The position numbers and the translations under genes are program-made. Positions 54,985 through 64,000 of a stretch of 64,000 nt of DNA are shown here, in pieces. The stretch's first letter is position 1, and the number at the start of each line of letters is the position of its first letter. The stretch covers positions 65,529,234 through 65,593,233 of the forward strand of contig OY726567.1 in assembly GCA_963383645.1 (NCBI GenBank), written 5' to 3'. This DNA is from Muscardinus avellanarius (taxonomy: Eukaryota > Chordata > Mammalia > Rodentia > Gliridae). The notes under the pieces were generated by a model. It was given only the letters and a program-made list of their open reading frames with translations, was not told where the DNA came from and did not search any database.

Positions 54985-56637
54985 TACAACTTCACTTAAG
55001 GTGCTCTGGATCTCTAGTCTGTGGTATCTCAGTCACCACGACTCCTTTACTGGGTTGTATCGCAGAGTCTCAGACCCAGGGAGTCAATCGAGGCTGCTTT
55101 AGACCATGGGGGATGGGGGGTGCCAGGTTGGGCGTTCTCCTATGGTGTGATATCTCTGCCACTGCCACTCTCCCACTGGGTCAAGTTCCTGGGAGTACAG
55201 TACTGGGATTTCTCCTCCAGGGCCCACAATTTGACTCACTGTTGTTGAGTGCGCAGATGGAGCTGTAGTGGACTCAGTGAATTCGCTGCTGCTGCCGCCG
55301 GTGGCAATATGGCACTGCTGTCACGCCCTCGGCCGTGAGGCTGGCGTATTTTTTCACTGGTTTTGAGCTCCACTCTGAGTCCCTGCAGGGTGTGCTGAGC
55401 CCAGCCCCTGGGAGCTTTAGATGCCGAATTCCTCCCGGCTGATCTGCAGTGGCTCACCTCGGCTTGCTGTCCACCACTCCTCTCTGGAGCCTGGTGGGCT
55501 GTTTGGTGCATTGGTCTGTAGCCGTCTAGTGAGTTTGCCGCTGCCGCCGGCAGTAAGGCGCTGCTTCCACATCCTTAGGCGTGAGGCCGGTGTATCTCCT
55601 CTGTGGCTCTGAGCTCCGTTCTGAGTCCCTCTCCTCTATGGGGCCTGGTGCCGCAGGGAAGATGGCGCCCGCTGCTTCGTGCCGTGGCTCCAGCCGCAGC
55701 ACTGCACTCTGGTTTCTTTCTGGTGTCTCGTTTTTCCAGCCCTCTTTTTCTCTGTCCCTTGTAATTACATTTTTTGTTTCTCTGCTGATGGTGTATTCTA
55801 GCTATGAAAGGCGCTGATTTTGTGGTAATAGAGATTGGTTGTTAGCGGGGCTCATAAGCCCCGCTTTCCTCCATCGCCTTCTTCCTGGAAGTCTACTTGT
55901 TCACTTTTGATAGGGTTATTTGTTTTCTTAGTGCAGAGGTTCTTGAGATCTCTGTATATTCCAGATATTAGTCCTCTATCAGAGGAGTAGTTGGCAAAAC
56001 TCTTCTCCAATTCTTTTGGCTCTTGGTTGAGGTTTTTCTTAGCTTCCTTTGCTGTACAGAAGCTCTTCAGTTTAATGCAATCCCAAGTATTGATTCACCT
56101 TTTATTTTCTTGTGCCTTAGAGGTCTTGTTGAGAAAATTTTTACCTATGCCTATGTATTGCAGTGTTGGACCTATGCCCTCTTCAAGCAGCCTCAAGGTC
56201 TCTGGTCTAAGTCCTTGATCCATCTTGAATTGACTTTTGAGCAGGGTGAAAAAAAGAGATTCATTTCCATTTTTGCATATGCCAACACCATTTGTGAAAC
56301 AGGCTATTTTTTCCAGTGTATATTTTTGGCACCTTGTCAAAAATAAATTGGCTGTAAGTGTGTGGATTTGTTTCTGAGTCTTCTATTCTGCTCCATTGGT
56401 CTGTGTATCTGTTTTTGTACCAGTACCATGCTGTATTTATTACTAGGCCTCTCTGGTATGGTTTAAAGTTAGGTATTGTAATTCTTCCTGCGTGGTTTTT
56501 GTTGCTGAGAACTATTTGGCTACTCTGGGTTTTTTGATGTTCCAAATAAACTTAAAGACTGATTTTTCTATGTCTGTTGAAATGATCCTGATAATTTAAT
56601 GGTATTGCATTGAATCTGTAATCTGTAGATCGCTTTT

Positions 56638-56879
56638 GGAAGTATGGCCTTTTTTTTTTTTTTTTGGTGGTACTGAGGGTGGAACCCAGGGGTCTTCTAC
56701 CTCCGAGCTATACTCCCAGACCTATTTTATACTTTATTTGGAAACAGGGCCTCACTAATTTACTGAGAGCCTCACTAAGTAGCTGAGGCTGGCTTTGAAC
56801 CTGTGCGATCTTCCTGTCTCAGCCTCCCAAGCCGGGGATTACAAGCATGCACCACCACGGCCGGCAAGGAAGTATGGCC
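56638..56879 (-). mobile_element. B1-dID SINE in L1 ORF2
   Basis: Flanked by GGAAGTATGGCC at 56638-56649 and 56868-56879. Confidence 0.93.
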
Positions 56880-56959
56880 ATTTTGATGATACTTATTCTG
56901 CCTGTCCATGAACAGGGAATATCTTTTCATTTTTTAAGGTCTTCAATTTCTTTTTTCAA

Positions 56960-57170
56960 TTTTTTTTTAGGTGTGGTCATGGAAACCAGGGACATTCGAC
57001 CTCTAAGTTACACCCTCTGCCCTATTATTTTATTCTTCATTTTGAAGCAGGATCTCACTGTGTTGCAAAGTGCCTCACTAAGTAGTCGAGGCTGTCTGCA
57101 AACCACAATATTCTGGTCTCAGGCTCTCAAATGCTGGGATTACAAGTGTGCGCCTCCATGCCCAGCTTTC
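56960..57170 (-). mobile_element. B1-dID SINE in L1 ORF2
   Basis: Antisense SINE; GGTGTGGTCATGGAAACCAGGG start and GGGATTACAAGTGTGCGCC end. Not present at the homologous place (about 27480-27500). Confidence 0.85.
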
Positions 57171-59559
57171 AATGTTTTATTATTTACTTTGTAGAGGTCT
57201 TTTACTTACTTGGTAAATTTATTCCTAAGTATTTTTTGTGGGAAATCCTGAGTGGACGTGTTTTCTGAATATCTTTTTCAGTGGATTTATGGTTGGTATA
57301 CAGAAAAGATTCCAATTTTAAAACTTATTTTGTAGCCAGACACTTTGCTGAATTTGTTGATAACTTCTATATGCCTTCTGGTTGAGTTTTTTGGGTCTTC
57401 TAAGTATAGTATCATGTCATCTGCAAATAGTGAAAGTTTGAGTTCTTCTTTTTCTATTTGTACTCTGTTGATTTCCTTTTCTTGCCTTATTGCTCTGGCT
57501 AGAGTCTCAAGTACTATGTTGAAAAGAAGCAGTGATAATAGACATCCTTGTCTTGTTCCTAGTTTCAGGGAAAATTCTCAAAGATTTTCCCCATTTAATA
57601 TGATGTTGGCTGTAGTTTCTTGTGCCTTTGGAGGCTGTGGGCCTATTGTAGATTTCCTTTATGATGTTGAGATATGTTCCTTCTATTCCGATGCTCTACA
57701 GTGCTTTTAGCATAAATGGATGTTGGATTTTGTCAAATGCTTTTTCAGTTTCTATTGAAATTATCAAGTGATTTTTGTCTTTGTTTCTGTGTATATGATG
57801 AATTACATGGATTGATTTTCATGTGGTGAACCAGCCTTGCATCCCTGGGTTGAACCCTATCTGGTCATGTGTATAATTTTCTTGATATGGTTTTGATTGC
57901 ATGTTGCTAGTATTTTTTTAGCAGCTTTGCAGTCAAATTCATCAAAGTTATAGGCCTGTAGTTTTCCTTTCTTGAGCTGTCTTTATTTGGTTTTGGTAGT
58001 AATGTGATGTTGGCCTCATAGAATGTATTTGGGAGAGTCTTGTTTTTTTCTACTTCATGAAATAGATTGAGGAGTATCAGTATTAGATTGTCTATAAAGG
58101 TTTTATAAAATTCACTTGGGAAAACATTTGGTCCTGGGCTTTTCTTTGATGGCAGGCTCTTTACTGTTATTTCAATCTCTTTAATTGCCATTTTTTTTGT
58201 TTGAATTTTCTATATCTTTTTGACTCATTTTAGGCAGGTTGTATTTATCTAAAAGTTGTCAATTTCTTCCAGATTGTTCCTGTTGTTGGAGTATAGTTTT
58301 TCAAAGTAGTTTCTGATATTCCTCTGGATTTCTACATTGTCAGTAGTAATATCTCCTTTTTATCTCTTATCTTTGTAATAGGGGTTGATTTTCTCTTTTT
58401 TGTTAGGTTGGCTAATGGCTTATCTATCTTTTAAATTCTTTTGAGTAACTAGCTTTTGTATTTTTGATTTTCTGTTTTTTATTCTCTATTTCATTGATTT
58501 ATGCTCTGGTTTTAATAATTTCCTGTCTTCTATTGGCCTTGGCATTAGATTGTTCCTTTTTTTAAGGGCTTTGTTGTGTGTCATTAAGTTATTTATTGGT
58601 GATTTTCTGTTCTTCTTATGTGAGCACTCAGTGCTATGCATTTTCCTCTTAATACTGCCTTCAAAGTGTCCCAGATGTTTTGGTATGTTGTATCTCTATA
58701 TTTTTTGTTTCTAGAAATTTCTTGATTTTACCTCTTATTTCTTCTATGACCCATTCTTCATTCAGCAGGGTGGTGTTCAGTCTCGACATGTTTATGTGGT
58801 TTCAGTCTTTTTTATAGTTGATTTCTAGTTTCATTCCATTATGGTCTGAAAAGACACAGTGAAGTATGTCAGATTTTTTGAATTTGCTAGTGCTCACTTT
58901 GTGTCTCAGGAAGTGATTTTGCATAAGGTTCTGTGAGCAGCTGAGACAAATGTGAACTCTACTGTAGTTGGGTGGAATATTCTATATATGTCTAATAGGC
59001 CCATTTGGTTGATGGTGTTCTTTAGGTCTGAGGCATCTTTACTGACCTTTTATTTAGATTGGTTTAATGGTGTGACAGGAGTATGGAAGTCTCCCAGAAT
59101 TGTTGTATTGGGACTTATGTGTGACTGAATGTCGCAAAGAGTTTGTTCTATGAAGGTAGCTGCACCTATGTTTGGCATATAAATGTTGACTATTGTTACT
59201 TCCTCTTGTTAGATAGTTTATTTTACTAATAAAAATGACTTGCTTTGTCTCTTCTAATAAGGTTGGGCTTGAAGTCTAACTTGTCTGATATCCTAGTTGC
59301 TACTCCTCCTTCTCTTCAAGTTCCATTGGCATGGATTACCTTGCTCCAGTTATTCTTCTAAATCTGTTACCATCTTTACTTGTAAGGTGTGTTTCTTTCA
59401 GGCAGCAGATAGATGGATTCTGGTTTTTATTCCATTTTGCCAATTTATGCAAGATCCAGGGAGTTTACCACAACTGCGCAATTCCCAGAGGGTGCTGCTC
59501 TGGGTGTTCTCCCACAGATGGGATTCACTTACGGGTTTGTTTTTCTTTGCTGAGTCCCA

Positions 59560-60010
59560 GTCTGGATCTCTGGAGGGCATGGTGAGCTTGGCCATAAATG
59601 CTGGATGTTTTAGCCGATGTTTGTGCAGAAGGAATGGATGGCCCAAAATTCCAATTATCTGTGGCTGCCCACCTCAGGTCCATGGTTGCCCTCCTGTTCA
59701 TCACTAGAGTCAGGTGCGGCAGGGCAAAATATCGCTGGTTTGGTTCCAGTGACAACAAGGTGGGCAGAATTCCCCTCCGGTGCTCTGGATCCCTGGAGGG
59801 CGCGGGAACCTCGACCACCCCTACTAGAAGATGCCACAAGTGTTTAAACAGGAAGAACCAATGGTCCACAACTCAAGTTACGCCCACTTGCACACGTCAG
59901 GCCCTTGGCTGTTTTCCTGTTTGTCTCTGGAGTCAGATGTAATGAGGCAAGATGGTGTGCTGTGGTGTCTGCCCCTACAAGGTGGGCAGGTTCCTTTTGT
60001 TTTCTCTGAT
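59560..60010 (-). repeat. Two tandem L1 5'UTR monomers, period 224 bp
   Basis: GGATCTCTGGAGGGC at 59564 and GGATCCCTGGAGGGC at 59788 mark equivalent positions of two monomers; homologous to 31888-32345. Confidence 0.75.
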
Positions 60011-60179
60011 CAATCTTCTAAGTCTTCTTTTCCTCTGACTTTGTACCTATCATTTTATTCCTCTACTGGTAGTATTTTCAGGCTTTGCAGAATGCTGTTT
60101 GCAAGGAAATGAAGATGGGGTGTCAGTAGGACAGGTATGTGCTGCTTCACTCTCTCTCCATCCTCCTGGAAGTTGCTTA

Positions 60180-60700
60180 TTTTTATTTTAATAGGGTCTT
60201 GCTAAGTTGCTGAGGCTGGCCTCATACCTGCAGTCCTCTTGTCTCAGCTTCCCAAGTAATGGGATTACAGGCATGCACCACCGCACCCAGATTTTAGGTT
60301 TATAAGTTATATTTGACAATGTTTTAGTATCATGTATTTTTTAGCAAATAAGTATAGATTTCTAAGCCAAAGCAATAAATAAGACACAGTAGGATCATTC
60401 TGGCTGTACCCTGAGTCCTCTGTCTGGTTCTCTCCTCTCACTGTCCATTTAGGGGCCAATTTATTTTTAATTTTGTTTGTGGTAACTAGGATTGAACCGA
60501 GGGGCATTTTATCTCTGAGCTACACCTCCAGGCCATTTTTTAATTCTGTATTTTGAAACAGGGTCTCACTAAGTTGTAGAGGGCCTCACTAAGTAGCTGA
60601 AGCTGGCCATAAACCTGTGATCTGCCTGTCTCAGCCTCCCATGTACTGAGATTACAAGCATATGTCACCATGCCCAGCTCTTATTCTTTAATTTTTAAAA
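60180..60700 (-). mobile_element. B1 monomer, spacer and B1-dID SINE
   Basis: Antisense monomer 60185-60295, single-copy spacer 60296-60470, antisense SINE 60478-60680; all shared with 32520-33025. Confidence 0.8.
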
Positions 60701-60704
60701 TACT

Positions 60705-60815
60705 TTAAATCAGTGATGTGTACATGTAGGTACACACAAGTTTTTACCCCAATATGATGTATGAATATAATGCACCAATAAAAAAGTTTAAAAAAGAAAT
60801 GTACTTAGACTTAAA
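60705..60815 (+). mobile_element. Very short 5'-truncated L1 3' end
   Basis: GATGTATGAATATAATGCACCAATAAAAAAG followed by A-rich tail is the L1 3' terminus in sense. The homologous place at about 33040 passes straight through without it, so this is a short insertion of about 110 bp. Confidence 0.7.
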
Positions 60816-60819
60816 AAAA

Positions 60820-61110
60820 AAACAAAATATATACACACACTCACACATATGTGCCCCCAATATGCCAGTTCTTTTTGGTTCTTAGCAAAGAACCAGTCAT
60901 TGCACATCATCTGACTCTTTCTGTTTTCTTTCCTCTCTTCATTAGTGTACATCCTGGAATGTCAGCCATCAAGAACCTCTGTATCACAACAGAGCTGCCA
61001 GTGCTCCATCGTGTGGTGATGATACGCCAGGATATATTAAAAAATCTCTGGTTGGGACTGAATGAACTACACTCATTATAGTGTTGCAAATAGTTGTATA
61101 TGTCACAGTA
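60820..61110. other. Duplicated-unit spacer
   Basis: Direct match to 33050-33540 (which carries an extra SINE) and inverted match to 8935-9185. Confidence 0.5.
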
Positions 61111-61114
61111 TTTG

Positions 61115-61885
61115 ATCTGGGAGATGTGGCACAGGCCTGTAACCCCAGTACTTGAAAGGCCGAGACAGAGGATCCCAGATTCAAGGCCAGCCTCAGTACC
61201 TTTGGGAGGCCCTCGGGAGAGAAATTTACTAACGGGTTGAGTGGGTATGGTGGCACACTTTTGTAATCCCAGTACTTTAGAGGCTGAGACAACAGATTGC
61301 AAATGCACAGCCAGCCTCAGCTACTTAGTGAGGTTTTTCGCAGCTTAGTGAGACCCTGTTTCAAAATAAATAATAGAAAGCAGGGCTGGAGGTGTAGCTT
61401 AGTGGTGGAATGTCCCTGAATGAATCTCTAGTTCTACAAAACAAGTTTTTTCTCATCTTCATTTTTTTTTTGTACTTGGGATGAAACCCAGAGGCATTCT
61501 ACCTCCAAGTTAAACTCCCAGCCCTATTTTTTGTATTCTTTATTTTGATTCATGGTCCCACTGAGTTGCAAAGGGCCTCACTAAGTAGTAGCTGAGGCTG
61601 TCCTTGACCATGATTCTCCTGTCTCAGCCTCCTGAAATTGTGATTACAAGTGTGTACCACCACACCTGCTTCTCACCTTTTTTTTTTTTTCATACTAGGG
61701 ATAAACCCATGATTCTTCTACCTTTGAGCTTCACTACTAGCCATTTTATTTTTTATTTTGAAACAGGATCTCAGTAAGTTGCTGAAAATCTTACTAAATT
61801 GCTGTAGCTGTCCTTGAACCTACAAAACTCCTGTTAGAGCCTCCCAAGTACTGCAATTACAGACATGGACCACTGTGTCTAGCTA
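61115..61885. mobile_element. Four SINE pieces, including two empty sites
   Basis: Sense monomer 61115-61200, sense SINE 61235-61440, antisense SINEs 61465-61670 and 61690-61885. The first contains the empty site for the ERV at 33631 (about 61196) and the junction near 61680 is the empty site for the L1 at 35826. Confidence 0.8.
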
Positions 61886-62334
61886 ACAACTAAACATCTT
61901 CATGAGATAAAGTATAGTTTCCTCTACATTTATATATTGTGAATTGATCAGTTCAGTATACTTGAGATATTCTTCATTGCAAGCTCTTGTCATTTCTATT
62001 TGCAGAGAACATTCAAAGTCTCCTTTAGCTACTCAGAGTGATACGATACAATGTTGTTAACTGGAACCCCAGAACTTATTCCTCCTCCCTGGCCATGTCT
62101 TTGTGCCTGTTAGCCAGTCTCTACCATCTACCACCCTCCTGTGGTTGAATGGATAAAGCAGATGTGCAACACATGCAAGTGGAACGCTACTCAGCCATAA
62201 AGACAGAGAAAATCCTGTTACTTGAGATAATAAGATGGACCAGAGAAAATAATGTGATGTGAAATAAGTAAGGGACAGAAACAAACACCGTATGGTTCCA
62301 CTGGCATGTGAAATCTCAACTATCTGTTGTTAGC
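61886..62334. other. Duplicated-unit spacer
   Basis: Direct match to 38666-39118. No gene seen. Confidence 0.5.
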
Positions 62335-62530
62335 CAGGCCTGGTGGAGCACACCTGTGATCCCCACTACTGGGAGGCTGAGATGGAGGACTGTGGGTTGG
62401 AGGGTAGCCTCAGCAACTGAGAAAGACCCTCAGCAAGTAGGGAGCCATTTTTCAGTACAAAAAATATAAACATGTTTTTATGTATAGCTCAGAGGAAGAA
62501 TATGCCTGGGTTCAATTCCCAGTACGACTA
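62335..62530 (+). mobile_element. B1-dID SINE
   Basis: Sense, GTGGAGCACACCTGTGATCCCC start, AATTCCCAGTACGAC end. Confidence 0.8.
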
Positions 62531-62559
62531 AATAAATAAATCATCTGTTTTTAACATTC

Positions 62560-62691
62560 ATATTGATTTAGAATGATGAGTGTTTGACAAGTTGCATTAT
62601 CTGGATACAAGAAGAATAACCCGATTATCTTTTCTCAGTTTATAGCTTCTTCTAATTCAGAAACACAAATCAAAGCCCTCATCTCCTCTGC
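62560..62691 (+). promoter_or_regulatory. V1R-5 5' leader and splice acceptor
   Basis: ATTATCTTTTCTCAG ends at 62638, 53 nt before the ATG. A second AG (TCTAATTCAG) at 62660 is an alternative acceptor 31 nt before the ATG. Confidence 0.6.
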
Positions 62692-63594
62692 ATGGATGGG
62701 CTGGTTTCTGTTGACGTGGGCTGGGGAATGGCCTTCCTCATCCAGACTGCCATGGGAGTCCTCGCAAATTCTGGCCTCCTTTGCCTGTACAACTGCACTT
62801 TTCTCACTGCACAGATCTTGAGACCCGCAGACTTGATCGTCAGCCAGCTGTTCTTGGCTAACGACTTGGTGCTTCTGTCTAAGGGGATCCCGCAGACCAT
62901 GGCGGCGTTGGGGGTGAAGTCTTTCCTGGACGCCACAGGCTGTAAACTGCTCTTCTATTTACACAGAGTGGCCAGAGGGGCTTCGCTGAGCATCACCTGC
63001 TTCCTCAGCGTCTTCCAGGCCCTGAAACTGAGTTCGGGCATCTCTGTGCGGGCAGAGCTCAGAATGCAATCACGAACGTGCATCGTTCTCTGCTGTTCCT
63101 TCTGCTGGGTTCTCCATTTTGTGTTAAATATCAATATTCCAATGTTTGTAACTGGCCCAATAAAATTTATAAACGTGAACGCAGAGAACATGTACCTGTA
63201 TTGTTCCTCCCCTGTGAAAGGGGCACTGCACTTTTCAGCGACTGCGCTCACTTATGCCTTCTCGGACAGCCTGTGTCTGGCCCTCATGGCCTGGTGCAGC
63301 ATCTTCATGGTCCTGATGCTGTTCCGCCACTGGAGGCGCGTGCGGCGCATGCGCAGTACCAGCCGTGCCCGCAGAGTGGCGTGCGAGGTCAGAGCCACCT
63401 GCACCATCCTGGTCCTCATGAGCTTGTTCCTCTTCTTCTATGGTCTGTCTGGTATTTTGTCCCTTTGGATAACCCAGGTCCGGAGCCCAGCGCACTGGCT
63501 GAGGAACCTCGCTTTCCTGGTGTCTTCGGGCTTCTCCACACTCAGCCCCTTCGTGTTTATTTGTAGCGATACCCGCATCTCCCAGTTCTGTTAG
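62692..63594 (+). CDS. Vomeronasal type-1 receptor, intact (V1R-5)
   Basis: 300 residues, single exon, V1R-family seven-transmembrane receptor for vomeronasal chemosensation. TM2 block LRPADLIVSQLFLANDLVLL carries Asp58 where the other copies have Ala, followed by GIPQTMAALG; Cys84 and Cys171 are kept; TM3 text HRVARGASLSITCFLSVFQA has Ile and Val changes. The TM6 region FFYGLSGILSLWI matches the truncated pseudogene at 16045, whereas its middle matches the pseudogene at 41062. NIN at 146-148 lacks the glycosylation sequon. A 9-nt deletion before the stop shortens the tail to QFC. Starts at the shared MDGL codon. Nothing prevents function by sequence; Asp58 in a helix is the residue most likely to matter. 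Confidence 0.92.
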   Translation: MDGLVSVDVGWGMAFLIQTAMGVLANSGLLCLYNCTFLTAQILRPADLIVSQLFLANDLVLLSKGIPQTMAALGVKSFLDATGCKLLFYLHRVARGASLSITCFLSVFQALKLSSGISVRAELRMQSRTCIVLCCSFCWVLHFVLNINIPMFVTGPIKFINVNAENMYLYCSSPVKGALHFSATALTYAFSDSLCLALMAWCSIFMVLMLFRHWRRVRRMRSTSRARRVACEVRATCTILVLMSLFLFFYGLSGILSLWITQVRSPAHWLRNLAFLVSSGFSTLSPFVFICSDTRISQFC

Positions 63595-63737
63595 ACAGGG
63601 AGGAGTGGTGTTCAAGCATCAGCTGAAATGCCAGTTTTTGTGAGGACATTCCATCAATTCTTTACCTCAGCATCAACAGCACATAGGGGTTCATCTATGG
63701 TGAGAGCTGATTGTCAAGGGCCTGGGATTCTGTATGG

Positions 63738-63743
63738 AATAAA
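63738..63743 (+). promoter_or_regulatory. Conserved AATAAA downstream of V1R-5
   Basis: TATGGAATAAAACC context, about 144 nt after the stop. Confidence 0.6.
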
Positions 63744-63849
63744 ACCCCAATAACCATGGTCTGGTCTTGCTTATTGGACTGCCCCTAAATGAACATGTTG
63801 TAGTCGTTACGCAAATCCATGATTGCTCCTCAAAATATTACAAGTGGAA

Positions 63850-64000
63850 GCTGGCCTCTGTGACATATGGTTGTGATCTCAGTACCCAGGAGGCTGAGGC
63901 AGAAGGAATGCTCGTTCGAGGCCAGCTTGGGCAACTTAGCAAAACCTTTGTTCAAAATATAATAAGGTTGGGCTGGGCGTGATGCTGTAAGCTTGTAATC
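63850..64000 (+). mobile_element. B1 monomer and start of a further SINE
   Basis: Sense monomer 63850-63960, homologous to 42225-42325; at 63970 a new SINE begins (GGGCTGGGCGTGATGCTGTAAG), parallel to 42350, so the next unit copy continues beyond the window. Confidence 0.75.

Larger units (their letters stand above)
52725..55908 (-). mobile_element. Half-L1 composite element, copy 2, with 14-bp target duplication
   Basis: Element 52739-55894 flanked by ACTTGTTCACTTTT at 52725-52738 and 55895-55908. Minus strand order: full 5'UTR (about 54985-55894, including ATGGCGCC-containing CpG-rich text near 55660), ORF1 (53861-54984), inverted ORF2 C-terminal segment (about 53000-53810, sense on the plus strand), 3'UTR (52750-52985) and an A-rich tail next to the left target copy. 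The uninterrupted target is visible at about 26380-26405 in the homologous L1. This is a complete insertion with a proper 3' tail. Confidence 0.88.
51785..60175 (-). mobile_element. L1 (unit C copy), interrupted and lacking ORF1
   Basis: Same insertion as 25486-32505. 3'UTR 51835-52150, ORF2 C-terminus 52159-52724, interrupted by the half-L1 (52739-55894), ORF2 resumes 55909-59445, then jumps directly to 5'UTR monomers at 59560-60010. ORF1 and the adjoining 5' DNA (equivalent of about 29.8-31.85k) are deleted. FADD codons at 57416-57427; RT block [17 protein letters not shown] near 57950. SINEs at 56638-56879 and 56960-57170 interrupt it further. Confidence 0.88.

Overview
The window looks like nuclear DNA from a squirrel-family (sciurid) rodent. 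No gene density, operon or intron-rich gene suggests a microbe. It is saturated with composite SINEs that join a 7SL/B1-like monomer to an ID (tRNA-Ala-derived) monomer, the B1-dID type typical of squirrels and dormice. It also carries several LINE-1 (L1) copies, endogenous retrovirus (ERV) pieces, long CA/GA/CT microsatellites and two 200-N assembly gaps. The only genes with intact protein-coding potential are vomeronasal type-1 receptors (V1R, single-coding-exon pheromone receptors). Genus-level identification is inference.

Layout. 1-4030: an old class I ERV remnant, interrupted by a 3-kb 'half-L1' that has ORF1 and an L1 3'UTR but an inverted ORF2 fragment in between. 4031-15.9k: left arm of a segmental duplication, inverted relative to the rest, with intact V1R genes on the minus strand at 6631-7575 and 14702-15601. 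About 16.0k: inversion joint, where a 5'-truncated V1R pseudogene (16045-16669, plus) lies head-to-head with the 14.7-15.6k gene. 16.0-64k: two and a bit direct copies of a unit of roughly 21-25 kb, each starting at a V1R: pseudogene at 16045, a V1R start-codon relic at 39673, a nonsense-mutated V1R at 41062-41973 and an intact V1R at 62692-63594. The units share the same order of single-copy spacers, SINEs and, in the two right-hand copies, the same minus-strand L1.

Because the unit is present several times, most later insertions can be dated by a matching empty site elsewhere in the window: a RAD23B processed pseudogene (45.7-47.9k), an internally deleted class II ERV (33631-35330, 6-bp target duplication), a 5'-truncated L1 (35.8-38.5k) and a second half-L1 (52739-55894, 14-bp target duplication).

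The V1R copies share one architecture: a single coding exon of about 300 codons, a conserved splice acceptor exactly 53 nt before the ATG, and a conserved AATAAA downstream. They differ in a nonsense codon shared by two pseudogenes, in the extracellular glycosylation sequon, and in the C-terminal tail. Their mosaic similarity points to gene conversion. The most unusual object is the half-L1 with an inverted ORF2 segment, present as two separate insertions and so apparently a mobilised composite family. All boundaries given as round numbers are by eye and may be off by tens of bases.
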